Assembly: GCF_007833215.1 (NCBI RefSeq)
Contig: NZ_CP042239.1
Span: 372,001 to 436,000, forward strand
Length of the DNA: 64,000 nt
Reading direction: 5' to 3'
DNA from: Sphingomonas suaedae
Lineage (GTDB): Bacteria; Pseudomonadota; Alphaproteobacteria; Sphingomonadales; Sphingomonadaceae
Shown here: one piece after another, positions 17,841 through 26,901 of the stretch
Layout: the number at the start of each line of letters is the position of its first letter
How positions within the stretch are numbered: position 1 is the first letter of the stretch
The notes under the pieces: model-generated
What the model was told of the DNA's origin: nothing
Seen by the model: the letters and a program-made list of their open reading frames with translations, nothing else
The model's database searches: none
Translations under genes and position numbers: made by a program

Positions 17841-19702
17841 CGCCCGCGCGATCCATGTTCACGCGAGTCCAGGCCCGTATTCCGCGCTCGCTGGGCGCCA
17901 AGCTGGTCGCGATCCTAACGGGAATCGCGTTGGTCGGCGCGGCCAGCGTTACCCTGCTCCTCGCGCTCGTCATCACCCCCAGCTTCGACCGGCTGGAGGC
18001 GCAGGCGATCGAGGGGCATGTCGAGCGGACCCGCGCCGCGCTGAGCGAATATGCCTCGAAGGTCGAGGCGTCGGTGCGCGACTATGGCGACTGGAACGAG
18101 AGCTACGACTATATGGGCGCGCCCAATCGCGCGTTCGAGGAAGACAGTTTCGCCACGTCGGCGATGGTCAATCTGGGCGTCAACGGCATGGCCTATGTCC
18201 GCCCCGATGGCGGGGTCGTCATCGCGCGCTGGCTCGATATCGAGACCGGGCGCGACCGACCGGAAATGCGCGCGCAGATGCTCGCCGCGATTGGCCGGAT
18301 CGACGTTGCCCGCGCGTTGGCGAAGGACAACAGCGCCAGCTTCTACGCCCGGCTGGGTGACCGGATCGCCGCGATCGGCATTGCCCGCGTCCGCCGTACC
18401 GATGGCAGCGGCGCGCCACGCGGAACGGTGGTGATGGCGCGTCTCATTTCGTCCGAACAGCTGAGCACGCTGCTCCAGCTGCGCGCCGACATCGACGTTG
18501 CACATCGCCTGGATGCACCGCGGATCGTGTCGGGCGAGCGCGACATCGCCGTCGCCGTGCCCGTGCTGGGCGAGGGGGGGCGACCGGTTGCGAGTGCCAC
18601 CTTCACCGTTCCGCGTGACCTGTCCGCGCTCGGCCGCAACATGCTCAAGCTCGCGGCGATCGGTACCACCGCACTGCTGCTGCTGGTGATGGCGGTGCTC
18701 AGCCTGATGATCGTGCGCCTCGTGCTACGTCCGCTCCACCGCGTCGAGCGCCATATGGGCGTCGTGCGCAGCTCGGGGAATCTGGTGCCGCTGACCGAAG
18801 CACCTCGCCGCGATGAGATCGGTAGCCTGGTCGGCAGCTTCAACGCGATGCTGAGTCAGCTCAAGGACTTGCGCGAAAAGGTTGAGGCGCAGTCGTTCAA
18901 GCTGGGTCAGTCGGAAAGCGCGGTCGCGGTGATGCACAATGTCCGCAACGCGCTCAATCCGATCAGTACGATCCTGAGCCAGGGTCTGGGCGAGGCGCCC
19001 GCTGCCGATCGCGCGCTGACCGACCGGGCGCTGGCGGAACTGGCCGACGAGGTCATTCCGGTCGCTCGCCGTCAGAAACTCGCCGCGTTCATCGCCGCAG
19101 TGCTGACGCGCGAAGCGGAGGCGCGGCAGGAGCGCAAGGAGCAACTCGGCATCGGCCGCGACGCGCTGCACAATGTGCTCGAGATCATCGGCTGTCAGCA
19201 GGAACAGGCGCATGAACGCCCGCCACTCGATACCTGCGACGCGACCGATCTGGTTGCGCGCAACGCCACAATCGCGCGCTATTCGGGTGCGAACTCCATC
19301 GCTTTCCACTTCCCGTCGAAGCCCCACTGGGTGCTCGCCAATCGTGTGCTGCTGAGCCAGGTGATCGGCAATCTCTTCTCCAACGCGGCGGAGGCGATTG
19401 TCGCGACCGGGCGGGACAGCGGAAGTATCGCGGTGACGATCCGCGAACGCGCAGACAAAGTGGAAATCCGCATCCGCGACGATGGCGAGGGCTTCGACCC
19501 GGCCGCCGCGCCGCAGTTGTTCCAGCGCGGCTTCTCGACCCGTGAGCACAAATCCGGCGGCCTTGGCCTCCATTGGTGCGCCAATTCGATGGTCGCGATG
19601 GGCGGCAGCCTGACGCTGCTCAGCGAGGGAAAAGGGCAGGGCGCCTGCGCGGTGCTGGAACTCGCGCATTCCGACGTGATGCGGGAGGATGTCGCTGCCT
19701 GA
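17837..19702 (+). CDS. membrane sensor histidine kinase with CHASE4-like periplasmic domain
   Basis: A 621-residue kinase. A TM segment (about 25-50) precedes a periplasmic region whose DWNESYDYM motif is typical of CHASE4 sensors. A second TM (about 270-295), HAMP, and a dimerisation domain with an unusual MHNVRNALNPI H-box (His367) follow. A HATPase domain has N-box LFSNAAEA, G1 DDGEGFDP and G2 GGLGLHW. The HNVRNxLNP box is unlike the classical HExRTPL and belongs to a smaller kinase subgroup. The GTG at 17837 overlaps the upstream stop; an ATG at 17855 is an alternative. Its partner is the REC-GGDEF-EAL protein. Confidence 0.88.
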   Translation: MTPARSMFTRVQARIPRSLGAKLVAILTGIALVGAASVTLLLALVITPSFDRLEAQAIEGHVERTRAALSEYASKVEASVRDYGDWNESYDYMGAPNRAFEEDSFATSAMVNLGVNGMAYVRPDGGVVIARWLDIETGRDRPEMRAQMLAAIGRIDVARALAKDNSASFYARLGDRIAAIGIARVRRTDGSGAPRGTVVMARLISSEQLSTLLQLRADIDVAHRLDAPRIVSGERDIAVAVPVLGEGGRPVASATFTVPRDLSALGRNMLKLAAIGTTALLLLVMAVLSLMIVRLVLRPLHRVERHMGVVRSSGNLVPLTEAPRRDEIGSLVGSFNAMLSQLKDLREKVEAQSFKLGQSESAVAVMHNVRNALNPISTILSQGLGEAPAADRALTDRALAELADEVIPVARRQKLAAFIAAVLTREAEARQERKEQLGIGRDALHNVLEIIGCQQEQAHERPPLDTCDATDLVARNATIARYSGANSIAFHFPSKPHWVLANRVLLSQVIGNLFSNAAEAIVATGRDSGSIAVTIRERADKVEIRIRDDGEGFDPAAAPQLFQRGFSTREHKSGGLGLHWCANSMVAMGGSLTLLSEGKGQGACAVLELAHSDVMREDVAA

Positions 19703-19750
19703 CGGTTTGCCTCACTCGCCAATTGCGCCGCGATCGATTAGCCGGGCTCG

Positions 19751-20398
19751 ATGTTCACCCGCGTTGCCCTCGCCGCGTGCCTTATCGTTACCCCGGCATG
19801 GGCCTGTTCCGTCCGGCCGGGATATCGCGTTCCCAATACGCTGCAGCTTGCGCAGGCCGCCGATCTGATCGTGCTGGCGCGCGTTGATGACGCGCAGCCT
19901 GGGGATTCCCCATCCGACTCCCACCTCATGGTCAGGCCGACGCACTTGTTGAAAGGGGATGCTCTTCCGGAAGCGCTGATGCTGGACGGTTGGCTCGAAG
20001 GCACTGGCGCGGAGGGAGAGAAGATCCTGGCGGCTACCCGAAGCGACCCTGCCGAACTGGCGCGGCCCAATCCCGATGCCCTGACCGGCGGCTGCACCCG
20101 CTATATCTTTGCCCGTGGCATGACCCTGTTGCTTTTCTATGCGCGGGGCGAGACGGGCTGGCGTTTCATGGGCTATCCGTTTGCGCGTGTGTCGGAAGAT
20201 GTGGCTACGCCGGACAGCCGCTGGGTGCAGGCCGTGCGCGAATATATTGAAATCGCGAAGTTACCCGCGTCCGCGCGTCGCGATGCGATGCGTGAACGGG
20301 CGACCGAATTGGCCAAGGGCGACGCCGATCAGCGTGCCATCGCCGCCGACATGCGCCGGTTGATGGATGACAAGGGTGCGTTCACGCTGATCGAATAG
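19751..20398 (+). CDS. secreted hypothetical protein
   Basis: A 215-residue protein with a clear signal peptide (residues about 1-19, ending in AWA before CSV). The mature part begins with Cys at once and has a second Cys in a GGCTRYIF segment (about 116), so a disulfide is possible. An amphipathic helical C-terminus follows. The layout (exported, N-terminal CSxRP, a strand-rich core) recalls small periplasmic or TIMP/netrin-like folds, but I have no firm family match. It stands alone after the kinase gene and is convergent with the next gene. Confidence 0.65.
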   Translation: MFTRVALAACLIVTPAWACSVRPGYRVPNTLQLAQAADLIVLARVDDAQPGDSPSDSHLMVRPTHLLKGDALPEALMLDGWLEGTGAEGEKILAATRSDPAELARPNPDALTGGCTRYIFARGMTLLLFYARGETGWRFMGYPFARVSEDVATPDSRWVQAVREYIEIAKLPASARRDAMRERATELAKGDADQRAIAADMRRLMDDKGAFTLIE

Positions 20399-20400
20399 CA

Positions 20401-20832
20401 TCAGTCCGGTGCGGGGAGCGGCTCGCGACGCAGCCGACCCGCCTCCAGAATCGGCAGGCCGCCTTCCGTCGGAACATAGATGATTTGACCTTTCGACTGC
20501 TCCAGATTCTGGATGTAGAGGTAGCGCAGATAACCCTCCGGTCCGCCCAGGCTGTTGGCAACGATCCGGTTCGCCTCGGCCAGCCCTTTGGCGCGGGCGA
20601 TTTCGGCATTCGCCTCCAGCGAGGCGGAGTCCATTCGCGCCTGCGCCTCCAGTACCTTGATCTTCCGGTTCTGCGTTGCCTGTGCCAGTTCGGCCTCACC
20701 TGCGGTTTCCGCATTCCATACGCGGACCGAGTTATAGGCCGCGCAAGATCCAAGCCCGCCACCGACGATCACGAGCAGCAGGATCGCGATTGATGCCGCT
20801 AGCTTGAGGATGGTGCCGCTCGTCGAGTCCAT
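20401..20832 (-). CDS. membrane-anchored protein resembling the C-terminal tail of SPFH/prohibitin proteins
   Basis: A 143-residue protein: one N-terminal TM segment (about 8-32), an Ala/Glu-rich coiled coil (about 40-85: repeated A-E-A-x-x-A type turns), then a conserved LRYLYIQNLEQ and IIYVPTEGGLPIL end. That coiled coil plus the Q-x-I-Y-V-P-T ending is what closes many prohibitin-like proteins, but the SPFH domain that should lie between membrane and coil is missing. It is either a natural mini-protein or a shortened derivative. The upstream neighbour on the same strand is the SET fusion. Confidence 0.65.
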   Translation of the reverse strand: MDSTSGTILKLAASIAILLLVIVGGGLGSCAAYNSVRVWNAETAGEAELAQATQNRKIKVLEAQARMDSASLEANAEIARAKGLAEANRIVANSLGGPEGYLRYLYIQNLEQSKGQIIYVPTEGGLPILEAGRLRREPLPAPD

Positions 20833-20852
20833 TGTCGTTTCCTTTCAGACGA

Positions 20853-21995
20853 TCAGCCCGCCCGGCGTACCGGCACAACCGCGTCCCTGCGCCGCAGATA
20901 GGGTGCAACAAGGTTGCGGGCGCGGAAATATTCCTGCCGGTCGGGGTCGAGCGTATCGAAATTGCCGATCACCCGGCGGCATCCTTCGGACCGGCATTGG
21001 CAGATCATGTGCCAGTTCGATTGCGCCAGCGTGGTCGAATAGTCCCAGGTCACCTCGTCGCCCGCCGCGATCGGCCGGATCGCGACAAGGATTACCCCAT
21101 CTTCGGTGAAGCGTAGCCCGGCATTGGGGGCGCAGCTATGGTTCACCAGATCGTCGAGCTGCCCCGACGGACCCATATAATGGTCCGGCGTCACCTGGAC
21201 GAAGCGGTCGTCGCTGCCCCGCATCAGGCTGGGGATCTCATCGACATGGAAGCGGCGTCCGGTGAATCGCATGAGCTCCGCCCCCTCGGCGAAGCGGCAG
21301 CTGGCATAGACCGCCTTGCCGAGATGATTCTCGCCCACTTCGAACAGGTTGCGCGGGTGGCGGTAGCGGTCGAGCACGAGCAGCCCGCCACGGCTCCAGC
21401 CCAGTGAGCGTAGAGGATTGATCGTCGTAAGTCCGATCATGAACCAGATGCTGGCATGGCACGCCAGTTCGACGAAGATATAGGCAAACCCGTCCACCCC
21501 GGCGCCGCCTGCGCGCGCGGCGACCAGCAATGTGGCGAGATCGCCGAGTGTCCACAGCCCCCAGGCGGGCGAGCGCTCGGCGCTGCGGTCCTTCCACACG
21601 CTCACCCATGTTGGCCAGAAACTCACCGGCACCGCTGCGACCACGAGCATATGCGCCCAGAAAGTCTCGCGAAACGCGACCCAGATCAGCAGCGCGACCA
21701 GACATGCAGCCATGCTGAATGCTTCGATATTGGTGGGGGGCGCCCAGTTCGACCGGCGCCAGAGGGAAGCGGTAACGATCAGGCAGCACGCGGCAGACAC
21801 GACGAAGACCCAGCTTTGCGGCGATCCGGGATTGACCGCATGATAGGTCAGCGCCTCGGCGGCGGCGGATGCGCTCCAGATCAGCCAGGAGGCGCGGTTG
21901 GGACGCACGATCGCGCGGCGCAGGCCCAGCAGATAGACGCCATAGGCAGCGAAGCTCAGGCTCATCGCAATCAGAAACCAGGCATCGCCGACCAT
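20853..21995 (-). CDS. polytopic membrane protein fused to a SET domain
   Basis: A 380-residue protein. Residues 1-195 carry about seven hydrophobic segments with Trp-rich loops, resembling PQ-loop/SWEET-like small membrane proteins. Residues about 215-350 match a SET methyltransferase: substrate and cofactor region GKAVYASCRFAEGAELM, then the NHSCAPNAG pseudoknot motif, GDEVTWDYST and a post-SET-like CQCRSEGCR. SET proteins methylate lysines using S-adenosylmethionine; bacterial SET proteins are usually soluble. The membrane anchor is unusual. The start at 21995 is the only one that keeps the first TM. Confidence 0.75.
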   Translation of the reverse strand: MVGDAWFLIAMSLSFAAYGVYLLGLRRAIVRPNRASWLIWSASAAAEALTYHAVNPGSPQSWVFVVSAACCLIVTASLWRRSNWAPPTNIEAFSMAACLVALLIWVAFRETFWAHMLVVAAVPVSFWPTWVSVWKDRSAERSPAWGLWTLGDLATLLVAARAGGAGVDGFAYIFVELACHASIWFMIGLTTINPLRSLGWSRGGLLVLDRYRHPRNLFEVGENHLGKAVYASCRFAEGAELMRFTGRRFHVDEIPSLMRGSDDRFVQVTPDHYMGPSGQLDDLVNHSCAPNAGLRFTEDGVILVAIRPIAAGDEVTWDYSTTLAQSNWHMICQCRSEGCRRVIGNFDTLDPDRQEYFRARNLVAPYLRRRDAVVPVRRAG

Positions 21996-22546
21996 ATTCC
22001 CCCCTCGAACCGGCGATCTGTTTACCGTGTTCGATAAGGTTCGTCAAAGCGCGACTCGTGGAGAATCCACGAGTCGCGGGGATTCCATCCTAGTAACTGG
22101 CGGCTCAGCCTCAGTCGCTACGACCCCGCGCCCGAAGGTTCGTGGACGCCTTCAGCGCCGGTGCATACCCCGACATTGCCTGCCTCTCGGCGGCGCAAAG
22201 CGTGCAGGACATATGACAATAAAAAAGGCCGCCTTCCAATGGGATAGCAGCCGACTTTCAGAGGAGAACAGCCCGGGCAGGTCGTACGAAGCGGGTTATC
22301 CGCAGCGCCGCTCACCCGGGCCGAAAGGATTTACCAGGGGCGAAGATCTTCGCCGTGGCCGTCCCGAAAAAGCATCGCGAACATATCATTTTCTCCCAAC
22401 GTGCACTCGAAAGCGCACCCATTTTGGTTAAATTAAAATTCATCCTTAATCAATCGTTAGGGTTACCGTAGATTCACTTAGGGTTGTCCCGCAGTGGGGC
22501 GGGGTCCTTAAACCTTCCTTCAGCACTGGCTGGTACGCGGGGTCTG
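21996..22546. other. 551-bp intergenic region with hairpin and repeated box
   Basis: The gap between the divergent SET-fusion gene and the EAL gene holds no convincing coding frame. It contains a perfect 11-bp inverted repeat (22051-22077, loop AGAAT). An AT-rich stretch (about 22430-22460) is followed by two copies of TTAGGGTT (22457-22464 and 22478-22485), 21 bp apart. The latter lie about 60 bp before the EAL start and look like a tandem binding site near its promoter. An unannotated small RNA ending at the hairpin is possible. Confidence 0.5.
22051..22077. terminator. perfect 11-bp inverted repeat, hairpin
   Basis: GCGACTCGTGG and its exact complement flank a 5-nt loop. Neither strand has a strong T tract after it, so it may be an operator or RNA hairpin and not a terminator. 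Confidence 0.45.
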
Positions 22547-23917
22547 ATGTCCGATCCTGTCGATCAGCCCGGATTCCCTGGCTCGCCCTTTTCGGCGGCG
22601 CGCGGCGCTGTGGCCGGCGGTGTCGGAGCCGCTGCCGATGGCGGTGGGCACGCAGGCCGAAATGGCGGTGCAGGGCGCGATCGGTGGCGCGCGCTCGCCT
22701 TGTGCGAGATCGCCAACTTCCAGTCGCTGCGCCGCCATCTGGGGCGTCCGCGCTCGGACACGCTGATCCACGATCTTGCGGACCATGTCGCGCGGCTCCA
22801 GACTGGGCTGCGTATCGCGCCCGCGGGTCGCGCGCTGCTCGAAGTGGCGTTCGAATCCGAGAACCCGGAAGACGCGACTGCACTGATCGATCGGCTCGCA
22901 CAATCCTTTGCGCGCTCGGTGGACCTCGACGGCGAGCGGCACCTGATCCAGCTGATCTGGGGTGTCGCCGTTGCTCCGGCGGGGGAGGACGACGATGTCC
23001 GGTTGACCGAGGGCGCCGAAGCCGCGCTTGAACAGGCACGCAGCGAGGCAGGGATCGTCACGCTTGACCTGTCGCAGACCCATGTCGCGTTCGACGGTTC
23101 GGCATTGGCGCGCGAACTGCCGCGTGCAATCGCCGCCGGGCAGTTGTTCCTGCAATATCAGCCCAAGGTGAATGTGCGCCAGGAGGCAGTGACCGGTGCC
23201 GAGGCGCTGGTGCGCTGGCATCATCCGGTGCGCGGCCTGATTCTTCCGGGCGAGTTCATCAGTGCCGCCGAAGACGGGGGCGAAATCGTCGGTCTGACGC
23301 TGTGGACCCTGCGTCAGGTGATTGCCGACCAGCAGGTGATGCGCGCGCACGGCCACGACATGCCGGTCTTCATCAATATCTCCGGCGTGCTGCTTGCCGA
23401 TGACGGCTTCGTCGCCGAGGCTTGCCGTATCGTGCGGGACAGCGGCGCGCGGATCGGCTTCGAGATCACCGAGACGGCGGTGATCCGCGATCCCGAAAGC
23501 GCGATCCGGCACCTTCAGACCTTCGCCGCGATCGGTATCCCGCTCGCGATCGACGACTATGGCGCAGGCCTGTCCTCGCTCGCGTATCTGAAGCAGCTGC
23601 CTGCCAGCGAGCTCAAGATCGACAAGATGTTCGTGATGCAGCTGACCAGCAGCAATCGCGATCCGCTGATCGTCCGCTCGACGATCGACCTTGCCCATGC
23701 GCTGGAGATGGAAGTGACCGCCGAGGGGGTGGAAACCCCGGCGGCGCTGGCGCTGCTCAGCGTGATGGGCTGCGACATGGTTCAGGGCTATCTCATCAGC
23801 CGTCCGATCGCGCTCGATGCGTTCGTCCGCTATCTGGACGAGGAAAGCTACAAGTCGGTCGCGACGATGCGCAGCAGCTTCGCGCGACCCGAGGCCTTCT
23901 GGCGCAAGAGCGGCTGA
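22547..23917 (+). CDS. degenerate GGDEF plus EAL-domain phosphodiesterase
   Basis: A 456-residue protein. The N-terminal 50 residues are Gly-rich and low complexity. Residues about 55-180 look like a GGDEF fold without the GGDEF residues. Residues about 190-440 are an EAL domain with EALVRW (EAL at 219-221), the INISG, ITETAVI and DDYGAGLSS motifs, and the E-G-V-E loop. This suggests hydrolysis of c-di-GMP with a regulatory N-terminus. The ATG at 22547 is preferred over a GTG 63 bp upstream. Its stop overlaps the next start by one base (TGATG). Confidence 0.85.
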   Translation: MSDPVDQPGFPGSPFSAARGAVAGGVGAAADGGGHAGRNGGAGRDRWRALALCEIANFQSLRRHLGRPRSDTLIHDLADHVARLQTGLRIAPAGRALLEVAFESENPEDATALIDRLAQSFARSVDLDGERHLIQLIWGVAVAPAGEDDDVRLTEGAEAALEQARSEAGIVTLDLSQTHVAFDGSALARELPRAIAAGQLFLQYQPKVNVRQEAVTGAEALVRWHHPVRGLILPGEFISAAEDGGEIVGLTLWTLRQVIADQQVMRAHGHDMPVFINISGVLLADDGFVAEACRIVRDSGARIGFEITETAVIRDPESAIRHLQTFAAIGIPLAIDDYGAGLSSLAYLKQLPASELKIDKMFVMQLTSSNRDPLIVRSTIDLAHALEMEVTAEGVETPAALALLSVMGCDMVQGYLISRPIALDAFVRYLDEESYKSVATMRSSFARPEAFWRKSG

Positions 23918-26340
23918 TGCGGAGGGCGTTCGCCGTCCTGCTTTGCTGGCTGGCCCTGAGTACCGCGCTCCCGGCCGTCGCGCAGCAGCGCGAGAGTGAA
24001 GCGCTGGTCGAACGCGCTAAATCGGCGATGATTGCCGAGCCGTCCGAGGCGCTGCGCCTCGCGACGGACGCGCAGCGGCGTGCAAAAGCGATCCCCGATC
24101 CTGTCAAGCGTGCACAAGGCGAGGCGACCGCATTGTGGATTCAGGCCGAGGCGTTGATCCGCGTCCGCCGCGCGCAAGAAGCGACCGCACGGATTACACG
24201 CGCGCTCCAGCTGATCAGCGGCGATCAGGCCCCCACCAAGCTGCGCGGCGACTTGCTGATTGCCCGCGCCGGGGTGCAGGAGTCGGATCTGCGCTTCGCC
24301 GAGGCGCTGACTTCCCTGCAGGAGGCCCACAATATCTTTGCGACGCTGGGCGAGAAGCGCACCCAGTCCATCGCCCTCCAAATGATCGCGTCGCTCTATG
24401 CCCAGGCCAACGACCTTGCTAGCGCCGAAAAATACTATGAGCAGGCGGCCGAGCTGTACACGGGCGACGCCCGGTTTCAGATGATCCTGCTGAACAACCG
24501 CGGGAACGTCCTTCTGAAGCTCGATCAGCCGAAGCGCGCCGAGATCGAGTATCGCAAGGCGCTGGTTTTGGCCCGACGAGAGAATTACTCGAACCTCCCC
24601 CAAATGCTGACCAACCTGGCGCGTGCCCTTGTCGACCAGCGGGACTTTGCAGGAGCCGATGCTGCGGTGGGGGAAGCCCTGAGGATCGCCCAGGCTGATC
24701 CTGCACGGCGCGGGGAGGCGCCCGCGCTCGCGGTCGCAGCTGAGTCCGCGCGCCTGCAAGGCAATCTCGCCCGCGCCGCGCAACTGATCGAGCGCAGCTT
24801 TGCGGGTGTGACGCTCGCGAAAACCTCGTTCGCGCTGCGCGATGCGCACATCACTGCTTATCACGTCTTCAGCGCGCAGGGACGGAGTGGCCTCGCGCTG
24901 GCGCATCTGGAGCGGGTCCGCGCGCTGGGCGACGATGCGGCAAAACTCGCGACATCGGCAAATACGGCGCTGATGGCGGCGCGGTTCGATTATGCGAACC
25001 AGGAATTGCGGATCGCAAACCTGAAGGCCGAGGAGCTGCGGCGCGAGGCTGCGTTTCAGCGTACCCTGTTTCTGGGGTTCGGAGGCGCGGCGCTCGCGAT
25101 CGTCATTTTGCTCAGCATCGGCCTGTTCACCATCCGCCGCAGCCGCAATCAGGTACGCGAGGCGAATGCCGTCCTTGCCGACACCAATGTGGCGCTCGAA
25201 AAGGCGCTGAAGGCAAAGACCGAGTTTCTCGCGACCACCAGCCACGAGATCCGCACCCCGCTCAACGGCATCCTTGGCATGACCCAGATCATGCTGCGCG
25301 ATCCCGCCGTGCCCGACGCGACGCGCGACCGCATCAATATCGTTCATGGTGCGGGCATGACCATGCGGGCGCTGGTCGACGATATTCTCGACGTCGCCAA
25401 GATGGAGACGGGAAACATGACGGTCGAACTGGCCCCGACCGATCTCCACGCCACGTTGCGCGACGTGACCCGGATGTGGGAGGAGCAGGCGCGCGCCAAA
25501 GGGCTCGATTTCAAACTCGATTTCGCATCCGCGCCGCGCTGGGTGGAAACCGATCCGGGCCGGTTGCGGCAGATCGTCTTCAATCTGCTCTCCAACGCGG
25601 TCAAGTTTACCGAGCGCGGCGCCCTCACGCTCACCGCGTCGTCGGCGAACGATCGACTGATCTTCGCGGTCGCGGACACCGGGATCGGTATTCCAAGCGA
25701 AAAGCTTGAAGAGGTGTTCGAATCCTTCCGTCAGGTCGATGCGGGAACGACGCGCCAGTTCGGCGGCACGGGCCTGGGGCTTACCATCGTCCGCAATCTG
25801 GCGCGTGCATTGGGCGGCGATGTGTCGGTACGCAGCGTCGTCGGCGAAGGATCGGTCTTCACCGTCGACCTGCCCCTGCGCCTTGCCCCGGCCCCGGATG
25901 CAGCGCCGCCGCAGGACGGGACGGGGGAGGCGATCGTCATCCTCGACCGCAATCCGATCGTCCGCGGGATGCTTCGCACGCTGTTCGCACCGAAATTCGC
26001 GTCGGTGCAGTTTGCGTCGACCCCGGACGAGGCGGTGACACTCGCGCGCGATGCGATCCCCACGCTGCTCCTGGCGGACGAAGCCACGCTGGCTGCCACG
26101 GGTGTCGATGCGATCGATGCACTGGCGGCGCTCTCCGCCTCCGTGCCCGAAGGCGTGCGCACTGCGGCGCTGTGGAGCAAACCCGACCCCGAGGCCGAAG
26201 CACGGCTGAAGAAAACCGGTGTCGGTCTGATCGTCGTCAAGCCGGTAAAGGGACCCGCTCTGGTGGCAGCGCTGGTTGAGGTTCGTAAAGATTTTTGTGC
26301 GACAGGCGAAACGACGCTGCTTGTTTCGCAGGCGGCTTAG
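23917..26340 (+). CDS. TPR-containing hybrid sensor histidine kinase
   Basis: An 807-residue kinase. It has a signal peptide (1-22), a periplasmic TPR-like helical array (about 30-370), a TM helix (about 382-402), a short coiled coil, HisKA with TSHEIRTPLNG (His443), and HATPase_c with N-box NLLSNAVKF, DTGIGIP and GGTGLGL. The C-terminal receiver-like domain (about 665-790) keeps the central Asp (LLLAD) and K-P, but only one of the usual paired acidic residues, so phosphotransfer is uncertain. It is coupled to the EAL gene upstream. A lone receiver follows 62 bp later. Confidence 0.9.
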   Translation: MRRAFAVLLCWLALSTALPAVAQQRESEALVERAKSAMIAEPSEALRLATDAQRRAKAIPDPVKRAQGEATALWIQAEALIRVRRAQEATARITRALQLISGDQAPTKLRGDLLIARAGVQESDLRFAEALTSLQEAHNIFATLGEKRTQSIALQMIASLYAQANDLASAEKYYEQAAELYTGDARFQMILLNNRGNVLLKLDQPKRAEIEYRKALVLARRENYSNLPQMLTNLARALVDQRDFAGADAAVGEALRIAQADPARRGEAPALAVAAESARLQGNLARAAQLIERSFAGVTLAKTSFALRDAHITAYHVFSAQGRSGLALAHLERVRALGDDAAKLATSANTALMAARFDYANQELRIANLKAEELRREAAFQRTLFLGFGGAALAIVILLSIGLFTIRRSRNQVREANAVLADTNVALEKALKAKTEFLATTSHEIRTPLNGILGMTQIMLRDPAVPDATRDRINIVHGAGMTMRALVDDILDVAKMETGNMTVELAPTDLHATLRDVTRMWEEQARAKGLDFKLDFASAPRWVETDPGRLRQIVFNLLSNAVKFTERGALTLTASSANDRLIFAVADTGIGIPSEKLEEVFESFRQVDAGTTRQFGGTGLGLTIVRNLARALGGDVSVRSVVGEGSVFTVDLPLRLAPAPDAAPPQDGTGEAIVILDRNPIVRGMLRTLFAPKFASVQFASTPDEAVTLARDAIPTLLLADEATLAATGVDAIDALAALSASVPEGVRTAALWSKPDPEAEARLKKTGVGLIVVKPVKGPALVAALVEVRKDFCATGETTLLVSQAA

Positions 26341-26402
26341 GACGATAGCACAGTTATGATTGCCACCTATCGGATCGCTTACGCCATGTTCACGACTGCC
26401 CC

Positions 26403-26792
26403 ATGAACATTCTGTTCATCGAAGACGATCCGATGAACCGCCGGGTCGTTCGCGACATGCTGAATGTCGCCGGCGCCAGCATGGAAGAGGCCGAGGATGC
26501 CGAAGCCGGGCTGCGCAAGGTCGACGAAGGGGACTATGACGTCATTCTGGTCGATCTGCGGATGCCTGGCATGGACGGGATCGAGGCGATTACGCATATT
26601 CGAGCCCGCGGCGACGCCAAGGCGAACCTGCCGATCATCGTCGTGACTGCGGATACGGCGATCGATCTGCGCGAGCGCTGCCTGGCGGCGGGTGCGGACG
26701 AGGTGTTGTTCAAGCCGGTCGCGATGGACGCGCTGTTCGATACGATCGGCCGCGTTCTGGCATTGCGCGGCGGGGACGACATGATTTTGTGA
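26403..26792 (+). CDS. single-domain response regulator (DivK/CheY-like)
   Basis: A 129-residue stand-alone receiver. Acidic residues E7-D8-D9, phospho-acceptor Asp51 in VDLRMPGMDG, Thr82 and Lys104 (FKP) are all present, so it should accept phosphate. With no output domain it probably acts through protein contacts, as DivK does. Its position behind the hybrid kinase makes it the likely recipient, and it could bypass the partly degenerate receiver of that kinase. Confidence 0.92.
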   Translation: MNILFIEDDPMNRRVVRDMLNVAGASMEEAEDAEAGLRKVDEGDYDVILVDLRMPGMDGIEAITHIRARGDAKANLPIIVVTADTAIDLRERCLAAGADEVLFKPVAMDALFDTIGRVLALRGGDDMIL

Positions 26793-26901
26793 TGCGCGCT
26801 TTGCGCCAGGCGACACCGGCCCGTTCCCCCACCCGACCGCCTAACGACAGTCTATTCTGTGGATGGCCGGGTGGCGGAGAGGGCCAGTGCCGCGCGTCCG
26901 A

